Part shown: piece after piece, positions 56,006 to 64,000 of the stretch
How the letters are laid out: each line of letters starts with the position of its first letter
Numbering within the stretch: position 1 is the first letter of the stretch
Origin: Methanothermobacter sp. K4
GTDB lineage: Archaea; Methanobacteriota; Methanobacteria; Methanobacteriales; Methanothermobacteraceae
Direction: 5' to 3'
DNA length: 64,000 nucleotides
Assembly (NCBI RefSeq): GCF_022014235.1
Contig: NZ_JAKLTD010000003.1
Location: 84,781-148,780 of the forward strand
Program-made: the position numbers and the translations under genes
Notes under the pieces: model-generated
Database searches by the model: none
What the model was told of the DNA's origin: nothing
The model's input: only the letters and a program-made list of their open reading frames with translations

Positions 56006-57205
56006 ATGAAAATCAGGTTTATTGAAGGTGGCGTCTGCGCTGTTGATGGAGTGCTTGCGGCGGGTTGCCGTGAGGGCAAATATGGTGTTGGGCTTATTGT
56101 AAGCAGAAACGCGACTGCGGCGGGTGTTTTAACATCCAACAGGGTCCGGGCAGAACCTGTTAAACTGACGGAGAGGGTTATTGAGGGGGGCAGAATTTCA
56201 GCGATAGTTGCAAACAGTGGCAATGCCAACTGTTTCACAGGAAGAGATGGGATGAGTGATGCCCTTGGGATGGCAAGGGTAACAGCTGAATCACTCCAGC
56301 TGGATGCCGGTGAGGTTGCGGTTGCATCAACGGGCGTTATAGGAAGGAGGATGCCCATCAGGAAGATAGAATCCCTCATAAGAAGGGCTGCAGATCAACT
56401 TGAAAACTCCCCTGAAGCCTCAGGGAATCTTGCATCTGCAATAATGACCACAGACACATTCCCCAAGGAGGTTGCGGTGGAGTTCCAGCTTGAAGGCGGT
56501 GAGACAGCCCGTATAGGGGCGGTTGCCAAGGGTTCAGGGATGATAGCCCCAAACATGGCCACGATGCTCTCCTTCATAACTACTGATGTTGATGCATCAC
56601 CTTCAGAGCTCAGGGAGGCCCTCAGGAGGGCGGTTGATGACAGCTTCAACATGCTCATAGTGGATGGTGATGAGAGCACCAATGACATGGTTATAATAGC
56701 ATCAACCTGCAGGTCAGGGAGAATCGATGAGAACTTCACTGAGGCCCTTGGGGTCGTCTGCAGGGAACTTGCCCGTATGATGGCCCGTGACGGTGAGGGG
56801 GCCACCAAGTCATTCCAGGTTGATGTGGTGAATGCCAGGACACAGGAGGATGCGAGAATGGCTGCAAGGGCAATCGCAGGTTCATCCCTCGTTAAGACGG
56901 CAATATTTGGGGCCGACCCAAACTGGGGACGTATAGTTGCGGCTGCAGGATATTCAGGTGCAGAATTTGACCCTGACAGGATAAGTGTGAACCTGGAATC
57001 TGAGAGTGGATCTGTTGGGATAGTTGAGGAGGGGGAGGTCCTTGCCTTTGAGGGTACACCTGAACTTGAACTTGCAGAGAGGATAATGGGTGATGATGAG
57101 ATAAGAATAACAGTTGACCTCAACGCCGGCAGTGAATCTGCAACTGCATACGGCTGTGATCTCACCTATGACTATGTGAGGATAAATGCAGAGTATACTA
57201 CTTAA
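56006..57205 (+). CDS. argJ: Bifunctional ornithine acetyltransferase / N-acetylglutamate synthase
   Basis: About 399 residues. The self-cleavage site [12 protein letters not shown] (near 178-189) has the Thr nucleophile of mature Arg[14 protein letters not shown]-like ESTNDMV and GADPNWGRI (near 300) are conserved. It transfers acetyl from acetylornithine to glutamate in arginine synthesis. ATG 56006 (GTGGAG upstream) is preferred to the TTG at 55988. A T8 tract just upstream may end the previous transcript. argB follows by 39 bases. Confidence 0.95.
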   Translation: MKIRFIEGGVCAVDGVLAAGCREGKYGVGLIVSRNATAAGVLTSNRVRAEPVKLTERVIEGGRISAIVANSGNANCFTGRDGMSDALGMARVTAESLQLDAGEVAVASTGVIGRRMPIRKIESLIRRAADQLENSPEASGNLASAIMTTDTFPKEVAVEFQLEGGETARIGAVAKGSGMIAPNMATMLSFITTDVDASPSELREALRRAVDDSFNMLIVDGDESTNDMVIIASTCRSGRIDENFTEALGVVCRELARMMARDGEGATKSFQVDVVNARTQEDARMAARAIAGSSLVKTAIFGADPNWGRIVAAAGYSGAEFDPDRISVNLESESGSVGIVEEGEVLAFEGTPELELAERIMGDDEIRITVDLNAGSESATAYGCDLTYDYVRINAEYTT

Positions 57206-57244
57206 GTTGATGTATTGATCTATAGTGCAGTGAAGGGTGTTTGA

Positions 57245-58126
57245 ATGAAGACCGTTAACATTCTGGTGGAGGCACTCCCCTACATCAAGAAGTTTCACAA
57301 AAAAAAGATAATGATAAAGTATGGCGGCCATGCCATGATAGATGAGGCCGCAATGGACTCAACCGCACGGGATACTGTGCTGTTGAAGTATGTGGGAATG
57401 GAGCCGGTGGTTGTCCATGGAGGTGGCCCTGAGATTTCAAGGGCCATGAATAAGATGGGCAAGGAGCCAAGATTCATAGAGGGCCTCAGGGTTACAGATG
57501 AGGAGACCATGGAGATAGTCAAGATGGTCCTCGTGGGTAAGATAAACACCAGCATCGTCTCAAAGATATGCTACCATGGTGGGAGGGCCATAGGACTGTC
57601 AGGTAAGGACAGCAACCTTCTTCTTGCAAAAAAGAGGGCTCCACATGTTGTTAAGGATGCTGAGACAGGTGAGAAAAGGGAGATAGACCTGGGACTTGTG
57701 GGTGAAATTGAATCAGTGGACCCTGGCATAATCAACATGCTCACAGATAACAATTACATCCCTGTGATATCACCCATAGGTGTTGACAGGAACGCCAACA
57801 CACTGAACCTCAATGCAGATACGGTTGCAGGTGAGGTTGCAGCGGGTATAGGGGCAGAGAAGCTTATAGTGCTCACAGATGTGCCTGGAATACTCGAGGA
57901 CCCCTCAGATCCCGACACCCTCATAAGGAAGGTGAGCGTTGATGAACTCAGCGACCTTGTAAAGAGCGGTATAGTGGAGGGGGGGATGCTCCCCAAGACA
58001 CTCACATGCATACAGGCCATAAATGATGGTGTCTCATCGGCCCATATAATAGATGGAAGGGTTGAGCACTCACTTCTACTTGAAATATTTACCAAGAAGG
58101 GAATAGGGACCATGATAACCAGGTGA
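57245..58126 (+). CDS. argB: Acetylglutamate kinase
   Basis: 293 residues, amino acid kinase fold. [10 protein letters not shown] (about 22-31), [13 protein letters not shown] (about 57-69), [14 protein letters not shown] (about 113-126) and [39 protein letters not shown] (about 178-216) are classical ArgB motifs. It phosphorylates N-acetylglutamate, the step after ArgJ. Convergent with aksF/leuB. Confidence 0.96.
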   Translation: MKTVNILVEALPYIKKFHKKKIMIKYGGHAMIDEAAMDSTARDTVLLKYVGMEPVVVHGGGPEISRAMNKMGKEPRFIEGLRVTDEETMEIVKMVLVGKINTSIVSKICYHGGRAIGLSGKDSNLLLAKKRAPHVVKDAETGEKREIDLGLVGEIESVDPGIINMLTDNNYIPVISPIGVDRNANTLNLNADTVAGEVAAGIGAEKLIVLTDVPGILEDPSDPDTLIRKVSVDELSDLVKSGIVEGGMLPKTLTCIQAINDGVSSAHIIDGRVEHSLLLEIFTKKGIGTMITR

Positions 58127-58153
58127 TTGCCTCATTAATCCATTTTATATGGC

Positions 58154-59143
58154 TTATTCAACTAATTCCTGTTTTATGGCACTGGCCATCTCCATGGTAC
58201 TGGCACTTCCCCCAAGGTCAGGTGTCATTATCCCCTTGAGCAGGGTCCTTTCAAGTGCTTTCTGTATTTTCTGTGCTTCCTCTGTTTTGTTGAGGTGTTT
58301 TAGCATGAGTGTTGTTGTGAGTATCATGGCTGTGGGGTTTGCTATGTTTTTTCCGGCTATCTGGGGTGCTGATCCGTGGACTGGTTCGAATATTGCGTTT
58401 TTTTCTCCTATGTTTGCTGATGGTGCGAGTCCGAGTCCTCCGATGAGTCCTGCTGCTTCGTCTGAGAGTATGTCTCCGAAGAGGTTTGTTGTGACCAGGA
58501 CCTGGAATTCCTGGGGCTGTGTTATGAGGTACATGGCTGTGGCGTCCACATAGTAGTCCTCTGCCTCCATCTCAGGGTACTCTGATGCCACCCGGTAGAA
58601 TTCCTCCCTGAACACCCCATCGGTCTTTTTAAGGACGTTGGCCTTGTGCACCGCGGTCACACGACTCCAGCCCTCCCTCCGGGCATACTCAAATGCGAAC
58701 CTGCTGATTCTTCTGGAAGCACGGCGTGTTATGATCCTCCTTGCAACAGCACCATCAGCAGTGAACTCCTCATCACCCACATAGAGGTCCTCTGTGTTCT
58801 CCCTCACTATGACAAAGTCAAGGTCAGGGTAGAGGCACGGGACACCCGGAAGGGACTTAACAGGCCTCAAATTCGCAAAAAGATCGAGTTCACGCCTCAA
58901 TGTAATTATGGCACTCTTCTGTCCCGGCACTGTTGTCACTGCACCAAAGAGGGTTGCATCAGACCTTCTGACGAGTTTCACTGTTTCCTCTGGTATGGTC
59001 TCACCGCACCTTATGAAGCACTCATTACCTGCCTCTGCATACACAAATTCCAGGTCAAGGTCCAGTCCTTTGAGAACGTGGAGGGCGGCCTCCATGACCT
59101 CCTTACCGATACCATCACCGGGTATAACTGTTATTCTGTACAT
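58154..59143 (-). CDS. aksF: Isopropylmalate/homoisocitrate dehydrogenase family
   Basis: 329 residues, beta-decarboxylating dehydrogenase. IPGDGIGKEVMEAAL (about 7-21), RENTEDLYVG (about 114-123), the Tyr/Lys/Asp catalytic set in VHKANVLKKTDGVF (about 174-187) and YVDATAMYL (about 207-215), DILSDEAAGLIGGLGLAPSANIG (about 230-252) and PVHGSAPQIAGKNIANPTAM (about 261-280). In methanogens such enzymes serve leucine or, as AksF, coenzyme B synthesis; which one is not decidable here. Between about 58265 and 58505 codon use changes sharply. Confidence 0.9.
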   Translation of the reverse strand: MYRITVIPGDGIGKEVMEAALHVLKGLDLDLEFVYAEAGNECFIRCGETIPEETVKLVRRSDATLFGAVTTVPGQKSAIITLRRELDLFANLRPVKSLPGVPCLYPDLDFVIVRENTEDLYVGDEEFTADGAVARRIITRRASRRISRFAFEYARREGWSRVTAVHKANVLKKTDGVFREEFYRVASEYPEMEAEDYYVDATAMYLITQPQEFQVLVTTNLFGDILSDEAAGLIGGLGLAPSANIGEKNAIFEPVHGSAPQIAGKNIANPTAMILTTTLMLKHLNKTEEAQKIQKALERTLLKGIMTPDLGGSASTMEMASAIKQELVE

Positions 59144-59261
59144 CTGAATACCTTAAGCCAGTTTCATGAACACATCATTTGATGCATTGATGTTTCAATG
59201 GGAGATGGTATAATATTTAAGGATCCTATGATAAAAGTATACCTAAATGGGGGGAGTTTTC

Positions 59262-60146
59262 GTGTTTTACCTCAACTTTCTCAGTATATTTGATTCATTG
59301 AGGGATGAGAGAAGCGCACTCAGACACTACAAGAAGAAGCTTCACGAGTACCAGGAGCATGAGGCTGAGGTTCTCATAGATATAGGGGTCATCTACCTTG
59401 ACAGGGGGGAAACAGAGAGGGCAGTGGGAAGCTTTGAGGAGTCCCTTGAAACCTACAGGAAACTCAAATTCCCTGAGGGCATCGCCTATGCCTCTGAACT
59501 CCTTGGTGACTCCCTGATGGCCCAGCGGGAATTTGACAGGGCAATGAAATGCTACTCAGAGGCCCTCTCAATATACTCTGAGATCAACGGCAAGGTTGCA
59601 GATGAACTGAGGGATAAGATATATGAGGCGGGTAAGATAAGGGAGGCGCTGAGTTCAGATGACACTGAACCTGAACCCGTCCAGGAGGATTCACAGTCCA
59701 CAGACATACAATCTGAGACATACAAGATCTTCAGACTTGCAGATGACCTCATGGGTATCATAGACTCCTTTGAATCATATGTGGGGTGTTGGGAGGACCG
59801 TGACATAGACACCCTCCGTTCTAATCTGGAATCTGCCACAGTTATACGTGACCGCCCCATTGAGGCCCTTCTTAATCTTCTGATAGGTCGCTACATGATG
59901 GAGGAGGGTGAGCTCTATGATGCCCTCAAATTCATCAAAAGATCAAACAGGATATTCAGGGAGAGTGGAGATTCTGCGGGTGTTGCAGTGTCCCTCGTAA
60001 TCCTAGGGGTTCTCCTGTTCCTTATTGACGAGCGGGAAAATCTCTACAATGTTTTTAAGGAGGGTCTCGAGATTTTCAGGTCACTTGGGCTTGAGGAGGC
60101 TGAGGGGGTTACCATGAAAATCATAAATATCCTTACCAGGACGTGA
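59262..60146 (+). CDS. TPR-repeat protein
   Basis: About 294 residues. Three or more tetratricopeptide repeats occupy about 25-130: EVLIDIGVIYLDRGETERAVGSFEESLETYRKL, IAYASELLGDSLMAQREFDRAMKCYSEALSIY, and a later pair (about 210-285). GTG 59262 follows GGGGGGAG by five bases and is preferred to ATG 59247, which lies in that site. A scaffold for protein contacts; no partner known. Its 3' end is tandemly duplicated in degenerate form. Confidence 0.8.
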   Translation: MFYLNFLSIFDSLRDERSALRHYKKKLHEYQEHEAEVLIDIGVIYLDRGETERAVGSFEESLETYRKLKFPEGIAYASELLGDSLMAQREFDRAMKCYSEALSIYSEINGKVADELRDKIYEAGKIREALSSDDTEPEPVQEDSQSTDIQSETYKIFRLADDLMGIIDSFESYVGCWEDRDIDTLRSNLESATVIRDRPIEALLNLLIGRYMMEEGELYDALKFIKRSNRIFRESGDSAGVAVSLVILGVLLFLIDERENLYNVFKEGLEIFRSLGLEEAEGVTMKIINILTRT

Positions 60147-60260
60147 GGATTGTCTCTGCCATTTGCCATATACTTTCATAACCTTTTAGGAAAATCATAA
60201 TATTCTCGGTAGGACGTGGGGACCATCTCTGCCATTTACATCAACTTCATAACCTTTTAG
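60116..60260. repeat. Degenerate tandem duplication of the TPR gene 3' end
   Basis: Units 60116-60189 and 60190-60260 are adjacent and about 80 percent alike by eye. The first contains the last nine codons and stop of the TPR gene; the second has a one-base deletion and a TGA to TGG change, so it no longer encodes the end. Both finish with the same CATAACCTTTTAG. It is the most decayed of the gene-end repeats here. Confidence 0.8.
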
Positions 60261-60390
60261 CCACATTTTTTGTCTGATCATGCAGTAAACCCATAATCCA
60301 TGAAAATCCGCGGTGCCAGGCCCGCTGGTTTTCCAGGATGGATAAATATTATGTATTCATGTGGACATAACGAATATAAGAGGTGATAAA

Positions 60391-60957
60391 ATGCAGAGGA
60401 GAGAAAACGTTGCGAGGCTCATTGAGCAGTTAAAGGAAGACGATGAACTCATGAGGGTTCAGGTTATTGAACTCCTTTGTGAGACAGGTGAACCAGCGGT
60501 TGAACAGCTCATTGAGGCCCTCAACGATGATAACAAGTTTGTGAGGAGGGGTGCTGCCGCGGCGCTTGGTAAGATAGGGGATCCCCGGGCAATAGAACCC
60601 CTCATTGAGGCTCTGGCCGATGAGAACAAATGGGTTCGAAGGGACGCATCCACTGCCCTTGCGAAGATGGGTGAAGAGGCAGTGGAACCCCTCCTTGAGA
60701 GCCTCTCAAGTGATGACTGGAAGATAAGGGGTGCTGCTGCATGGGTAATAGGGAACTTCAGGGACGAGAGGGCTGTTGAACCACTCATTGAACTCCTGGA
60801 GGATGATAGTGGCTTTGTGAGAAGTGGTGCTGCAAGGTCACTTGAGCAGATAGGCGGGGAGCGGGTGAGAGAAGCGATGGAGAAACTGGCAGAGACCGGC
60901 ACGGGATTTGCAAGAAAGGTCGCCATCAGCTACCTTGAAACGCACCAGGAGGAGTAA
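60391..60957 (+). CDS. HEAT-repeat protein
   Basis: 188 residues from ATG 60391 with GAGGTGAT upstream; the upstream ATG 60361 lacks one. Five PBS-lyase-type HEAT repeats of about 31 residues: [62 protein letters not shown] and so on. Such repeats bind proteins; a Methanothermobacter homologue has an NMR structure. It precedes malate dehydrogenase by three bases. Partner unknown. Confidence 0.92.
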   Translation: MQRRENVARLIEQLKEDDELMRVQVIELLCETGEPAVEQLIEALNDDNKFVRRGAAAALGKIGDPRAIEPLIEALADENKWVRRDASTALAKMGEEAVEPLLESLSSDDWKIRGAAAWVIGNFRDERAVEPLIELLEDDSGFVRSGAARSLEQIGGERVREAMEKLAETGTGFARKVAISYLETHQEE

Positions 60958-60960
60958 TTT

Positions 60961-61938
60961 TTGAAGGTAAGTATAATTGGATCAACAGGGCGTGTTGGAA
61001 GGGCAACGGCACTCTGCCTTGCAGAGGAGGAGGCTGTGAAAACACTGCACCTCATATCAAGGAGGGAGAGTCTTGAGCAGAACATTGGAGAGGTCCTTGA
61101 TATGAGTGATGCCCTTGCAGCCAAGGGGGTTTCGGTTAAGCTGGAGAACTCTGCTGACATCGAAAATGTCCATGGCTCGAGGATAGTTGTTATAACCGCG
61201 GGTGTTCCCAGAACTGCTGATATGGACAGGGATGACCTTGCATTTCAGAATGGGGTTATCGTTGCCGAGTATGCAAGACAGATTGCCAGGTTCGCCCCGG
61301 ATTCAATTATACTTGTTGTGACCAATCCTGTTGATGTGATGACCTATGTTGCACTTAAGTATTCGGGCTTTCACCCCAGCAGGGTCTTTGGCCTTGGAAA
61401 CCACCTTGACTCCCTCAGGCTCAAGAATTACATGGCAAGGCATTTCAATGTTCATGTTAGCGAGGTCCACACCAGGGTTATCGGGCAGCACGGCCCCTAC
61501 ATGGTCCCCCTAATCAGCTCGACCTCCATAGGGGGTATACCAATTGAGCACTATGCAAGGAGGGACTACTTCTCTGGTTACAGGAAGTTTGACCTCAAGA
61601 AGACCATAGAGAAGGTCATCAATGCAGGTAGCAACATCATAAGCAGGAAGGGGGCCACTGAGTATGGTCCGGCCTTCGCCATCTCCAACATAGTGACAAC
61701 GATACTGAATGATGAGCGAAGGATACTCACGGTTTCAACCCTCATGGAGGGTGAGATTGATGGCATCAGGGACGTGTGCCTGGGTGTGCCTGTGAAGCTC
61801 GGTAAGAATGGTATAGAGGGTGTTGTTCCAGTCCTGATGGACAGGGATGAGAGGGAAGCCTTCAGAGAGGCTGCAAACCATGTCAGAAACTCCACCATGA
61901 AGGTTATGGAGTTTCTGGATGAGGAGCTTCCACTTTAG
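60961..61938 (+). CDS. mdh: Malate dehydrogenase (LDH-like archaeal type)
   Basis: 325 residues. Rossmann GSTGRVGRATALCLA (about 6-20), substrate loop with TAGVPRTADMDRDDLAFQN (about 78-96), VTNPVDVMTY (about 119-128), GLGNHLDSLRLKNYMA (about 142-157) and catalytic His in VIGQHGPYMVPLIS (about 175-188). It interconverts malate and oxaloacetate in the partial reductive citrate cycle. TTG start, translationally close to the HEAT gene. Confidence 0.95.
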   Translation: MKVSIIGSTGRVGRATALCLAEEEAVKTLHLISRRESLEQNIGEVLDMSDALAAKGVSVKLENSADIENVHGSRIVVITAGVPRTADMDRDDLAFQNGVIVAEYARQIARFAPDSIILVVTNPVDVMTYVALKYSGFHPSRVFGLGNHLDSLRLKNYMARHFNVHVSEVHTRVIGQHGPYMVPLISSTSIGGIPIEHYARRDYFSGYRKFDLKKTIEKVINAGSNIISRKGATEYGPAFAISNIVTTILNDERRILTVSTLMEGEIDGIRDVCLGVPVKLGKNGIEGVVPVLMDRDEREAFREAANHVRNSTMKVMEFLDEELPL

Positions 61939-61943
61939 CATGG

Positions 61944-62055
61944 TCAGGGGTCCCGGTGAATCAACGGATTTTAGGGGATGGTTCTCTCATTCACCCGTTC
62001 TCATTTCAGGGGGTCCACTGGCGTGCTGATTATCCTTTCAGGTGGGGACCCCTGA
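61944..62055 (+). other. Structured mdh-pdxT intergenic element
   Basis: TCAGGGGTCCC (61944-61954) pairs perfectly with GGGACCCCTGA (62045-62055). Directly inside, GGTGAAT (61955-61961) pairs with ATTCACC (61989-61995). A third arm, GGGGGTCCAC (about 62007-62016), could instead pair with GTGGGGACCCC (62042-62052), excluding the outer stem. A TTTTAT follows. It may be an mdh terminator or 3' element, or a small structured RNA. No convincing ORF is present. Confidence 0.4.
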
Positions 62056-62085
62056 TTTTATAGAACCCTTTCAGAGCCCCCATGG

Positions 62086-62210
62086 AAATATTTATATAAC
62101 TGTTCAATTATAACTTAATTCAAGACCTGGTTTCTGAACATTGTACACTAAGATTCTACCGGGTCGGGTTCAGAGATAACCGGCAACACTTTTCCGGTAT
62201 ATTTATATGG
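62086..62210 (+). promoter_or_regulatory. Two promoter-like TATA tracts upstream of pdxT
   Basis: ATATTTATATAA at about 62088-62099 and TATATTTATATGG at about 62198-62210 are both good TATA boxes. The second would start transcription near 62229, about 25 bases before the pdxT ATG. The first would start near 62120 and give either a longer pdxT leader or a short separate RNA covering 62120-62195. Confidence 0.45.
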
Positions 62211-62253
62211 TCATATGCCAAAAACCTATTCAAAAAAACTGAAAGGAGACACC

Positions 62254-62832
62254 ATGATAAGGATAGGCATTCTTGATCTTCAGGGCGATGTTTCCGAGCA
62301 CCTCGAGATGACCCGGAGGGCAGTTGAGAGGATGGATGTGGATGCAGAGGTAGTGAAGGTGAGGAAAGCAGAGGATGCATCAGCTGTAGATGCAATAATA
62401 ATCTCCGGCGGTGAGAGCACCGTCATAGGTAAACTGATGGAGGAGACAGGGATAAAGGATGTTATCCTCACGGAGAACAAAGCAGTCATGGGGACCTGCG
62501 CAGGGATGGTTCTCCTTGCGAGGGAAACAGACTATGAACAGCCCCTCCTGGGACTCATCGACATGAAGGTTAAGAGAAACGCCTTTGGAAGGCAGAAAGA
62601 TTCCTTTGAGGAGGACATAGAGATCCTTGGAAGAAAATTCCATGGGATATTCATAAGGGCACCTGCCGCACTTGAGGTGGGTGAAGGGGCTGAGGTACTA
62701 TCGAGAATCGATGAAGGGATCATCGCAGTGAAGGAGGGCTGCAACCTTGCACTCGCCTTCCACCCTGAACTGGGAGAGGACACAGAACTTCACGAATACT
62801 TTATAAAGGAGGTATTGAATTGTGTGGAATAG
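62254..62832 (+). CDS. pdxT: Pyridoxal 5'-phosphate synthase glutaminase subunit
   Basis: 192 residues from ATG 62254 with AAGGAGA upstream. GILDLQGDVSEH (about 5-16), IISGGESTVIGKL (about 49-61), the nucleophile Cys in MGTCAGMVLLA (about 81-91) and FHPEL (about 170-174) form the class I amidotransferase triad. It feeds ammonia to PdxS, which is not in this window. Its last 13 bases overlap the next gene. Confidence 0.95.
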   Translation: MIRIGILDLQGDVSEHLEMTRRAVERMDVDAEVVKVRKAEDASAVDAIIISGGESTVIGKLMEETGIKDVILTENKAVMGTCAGMVLLARETDYEQPLLGLIDMKVKRNAFGRQKDSFEEDIEILGRKFHGIFIRAPAALEVGEGAEVLSRIDEGIIAVKEGCNLALAFHPELGEDTELHEYFIKEVLNCVE

Positions 62833-63737
62833 CAGGAGTGGTCTACAAGGATGGTAAACTTCACAGTGTAGGGGCAGACATGACGAGGATGCTCCATGCA
62901 CTGCAGCACAGGGGCCCTGACTCAGCGGGATTCTCAATTTATGGAGGTCTTGGTCTTGAAGAAAACGAGTACCTCCTCAACATTGAGGTTAAAGAAAAGA
63001 GGGGACTTCTTGAGAGGGTTAAGGAGACAGTTGAAGCAGTAAGCCCCATAAGGAAAGATGAAATCATCCCATCAGTTGAGGACTACATAATATACCGCTG
63101 CAGGATCACCCTTGAATCATTCTCACAGCTTAAACCACTCATAATGGAGATAGACAGGATAGAGGATGTCATGGTACTCAATGGAAGCCACTCCTTTGAA
63201 ATGATAAAGGATGTTGGATCTGTACTTGAAATAGCAGACCGCTACGACACCTGGTCAAAGAGGGGGACACATGCCATAGGCTACACAAGGTTCTCAACAG
63301 AGAGCATAGTTGACAGGTACCATGCACACCCATTCCAGAGCTACATCATCCCCGACATAACCGTGGTACACAACGGCCAGATAACCAACTACTGGAAGAT
63401 AAGGGAACCCCTTGAGCGGAAGGGACACATATTCGAGACAAACAACGACACAGAATGCATAGTCCACTACGTTGCAGATAAACTGGCATCAGGCTACAAC
63501 CTGGAGGAGGCACTTGAGCAGTCAGTGAAGGACATGGACGGCCCATTCTCATACATAGTCGGAACACCCACCGGTGTTGGGATAGCAAAGGACCAGCTCG
63601 GCCTCAGGCCAGGTGTGATGGCAGAGAACGATGAAGTATTTGCGGTTGCATCAGAGGAGGTCTCCCTGAGGGAGGTCATGGATACAAGCGAGGTTGAACA
63701 GATATCCCCCGGCGAGGTCAGGGTATACGAGATATAG
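62820..63737 (+). CDS. Class II glutamine amidotransferase, split glutamate-synthase domain 1
   Basis: 305 residues. TTG 62820 (GGAGGT six bases upstream) gives MCGIAGVVYK with Cys2 as the N-terminal nucleophile. LHALQHRGPDSAGFSI (about 26-41), HAIGYTRFSTES (about 149-160) and VVHNGQITNYW (about 182-192) are the glutaminase motifs. In archaea this is the detached GltB N-terminal domain, encoded with other GltB parts; the next gene is the GXGXG part. It supplies ammonia for glutamate synthesis. Confidence 0.9.
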   Translation: MCGIAGVVYKDGKLHSVGADMTRMLHALQHRGPDSAGFSIYGGLGLEENEYLLNIEVKEKRGLLERVKETVEAVSPIRKDEIIPSVEDYIIYRCRITLESFSQLKPLIMEIDRIEDVMVLNGSHSFEMIKDVGSVLEIADRYDTWSKRGTHAIGYTRFSTESIVDRYHAHPFQSYIIPDITVVHNGQITNYWKIREPLERKGHIFETNNDTECIVHYVADKLASGYNLEEALEQSVKDMDGPFSYIVGTPTGVGIAKDQLGLRPGVMAENDEVFAVASEEVSLREVMDTSEVEQISPGEVRVYEI

Positions 63738-63743
63738 GGTGAT

Positions 63744-64000
63744 ATGATGAGGGAAGCAGTAGTTGATGCAGAATCAAAAACCCCCAGGGAGGTTAACAGG
63801 GCTATAAAGAGCCTGGCAAAGGACCACGACAGGATAGTGGTTAAAAACCCCAACGCCATGCACTACATCGGCGCGGGACTCACAGAGGACGTGGAGCTCA
63901 TAATAGATGGTTCAGCAGGATACTTCGCAGCGACAATGATACACGGACCCAGTGTTAAGATAAATGGTAACGCAGGATGGTTCCCTGCAGACAACATGAC
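63744..64000 (+). CDS. Split glutamate-synthase GXGXG domain subunit (partial)
   Basis: The frame opens at ATG 63744 or 63747 (GGGTGAT upstream) and runs past the window end, so only about 85 residues are seen. They include REVNRAIKSLAKDHDRIVVKNPNAMHYIGAGL and GYFAATMIHGPSVKINGNAGWF, the beginning of the repeated glycine-rich helix found in the C-terminal domain of GltB and in FwdC. Placement after the GltB amidotransferase subunit favours glutamate synthase. Confidence 0.8.
   Translation, partial: MMREAVVDAESKTPREVNRAIKSLAKDHDRIVVKNPNAMHYIGAGLTEDVELIIDGSAGYFAATMIHGPSVKINGNAGWFPADNM

Noticed and set aside
61940..62029. Small ORF (29 codons) after mdh
   Set aside because: It lies across the inverted-repeat structure, has no ribosome-binding site of its own and encodes nothing recognisable.

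Overview
The window is a dense archaeal chromosome segment that I attribute to Methanothermobacter (Methanobacteriales). The evidence is direct: archaeal deoxyhypusine synthase, archaeal riboflavin synthase, MfnB (methanofuran pathway), archaeosine tRNA-guanine transglycosylase, F420H2 oxidase (FprA), SRP19, archaeal NAC, homoaconitate-type isocitrate/isopropylmalate dehydrogenase, an AtwA-like double ABC ATPase and a surface protein with pseudomurein-binding repeats. Many genes begin with TTG or GTG behind GGTG/GGAGG ribosome-binding sites, and AGG is the usual arginine codon. From memory the gene order matches the MTH119-MTH192 stretch of M. thermautotrophicus, but the PyrF protein differs from the one I remember, so this is probably another species or strain. 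I could run no database comparison.

Layout. 1-4.7 kb (mostly minus): a divergent HisG-like protein, a nitroreductase, a Nudix hydrolase, and a two-gene unit made of a B12-binding protein with a CarH-type W-x9-EH light-sensor signature and a HisKA_2 histidine kinase. 4.8-8.3 kb: an HTH-CBS regulator, deoxyhypusine synthase and PyrF. 8.5-12.3 kb: a cobalt ECF transporter (CbiMNQO), riboflavin synthase and an iron-sulfur flavoprotein. 12.4-14.6 kb: two glycosyltransferases around a DUF2304 membrane protein. 14.7-19.6 kb: a CCG-domain/LUD-domain Fe-S pair, MfnB, IMP dehydrogenase and MobA. 19.6-24.2 kb (minus): NadM, MoaE, an HD hydrolase, UbiX, CbiT, a membrane protein and a very small pseudomurein-binding-repeat protein. 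24.3-29.4 kb: the AtwA-like ATPase, a flavoredoxin, a universal stress protein, a small membrane protein behind three evenly spaced operator-like sites, and an adhesin.

29.7-33.1 kb is an oxygen-defence operon: two rubredoxins, FprA, ferritin, peroxiredoxin and superoxide dismutase. 33.8-35.6 kb holds a PaaK/F390-synthetase-type ligase and an ACT protein. 35.6-41.2 kb (minus) runs purC-purS-purQ-cobA-hemD-srp19-DHH nuclease-HTH regulator. GlmS and a BASS-type carrier follow, then an AT-rich glycosyltransferase pocket (44.1-46.4 kb), a 7TM-PAS histidine kinase, an MnmC-like methyltransferase, TgtA, NAC, and a tightly packed unit of metallophosphoesterase, NYN/PIN ribonuclease and a membrane-anchored tandem cyclase-like protein (52.6-55.6 kb). 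The end carries ArgJ, ArgB, AksF/LeuB, a TPR protein, a HEAT-repeat protein, malate dehydrogenase, PdxT and the first split glutamate-synthase subunits; the last gene is cut by the window edge.

The most unusual signals are: (a) recurrent direct repeats that duplicate the stop-codon end of genes (hisG-like, Fe-S flavoprotein, CCG/LUD junction, HD hydrolase, TPR gene), plus one at a gene start; (b) the apparent B12 light-sensor/kinase pair in an anaerobic methanogen; (c) the phosphodiesterase-ribonuclease-cyclase unit, in which one of two cyclase-like domains is degenerate; and (d) several palindromic operators and switch-like intergenic structures. No tRNA, rRNA, CRISPR array, integrase or insertion sequence was recognised.
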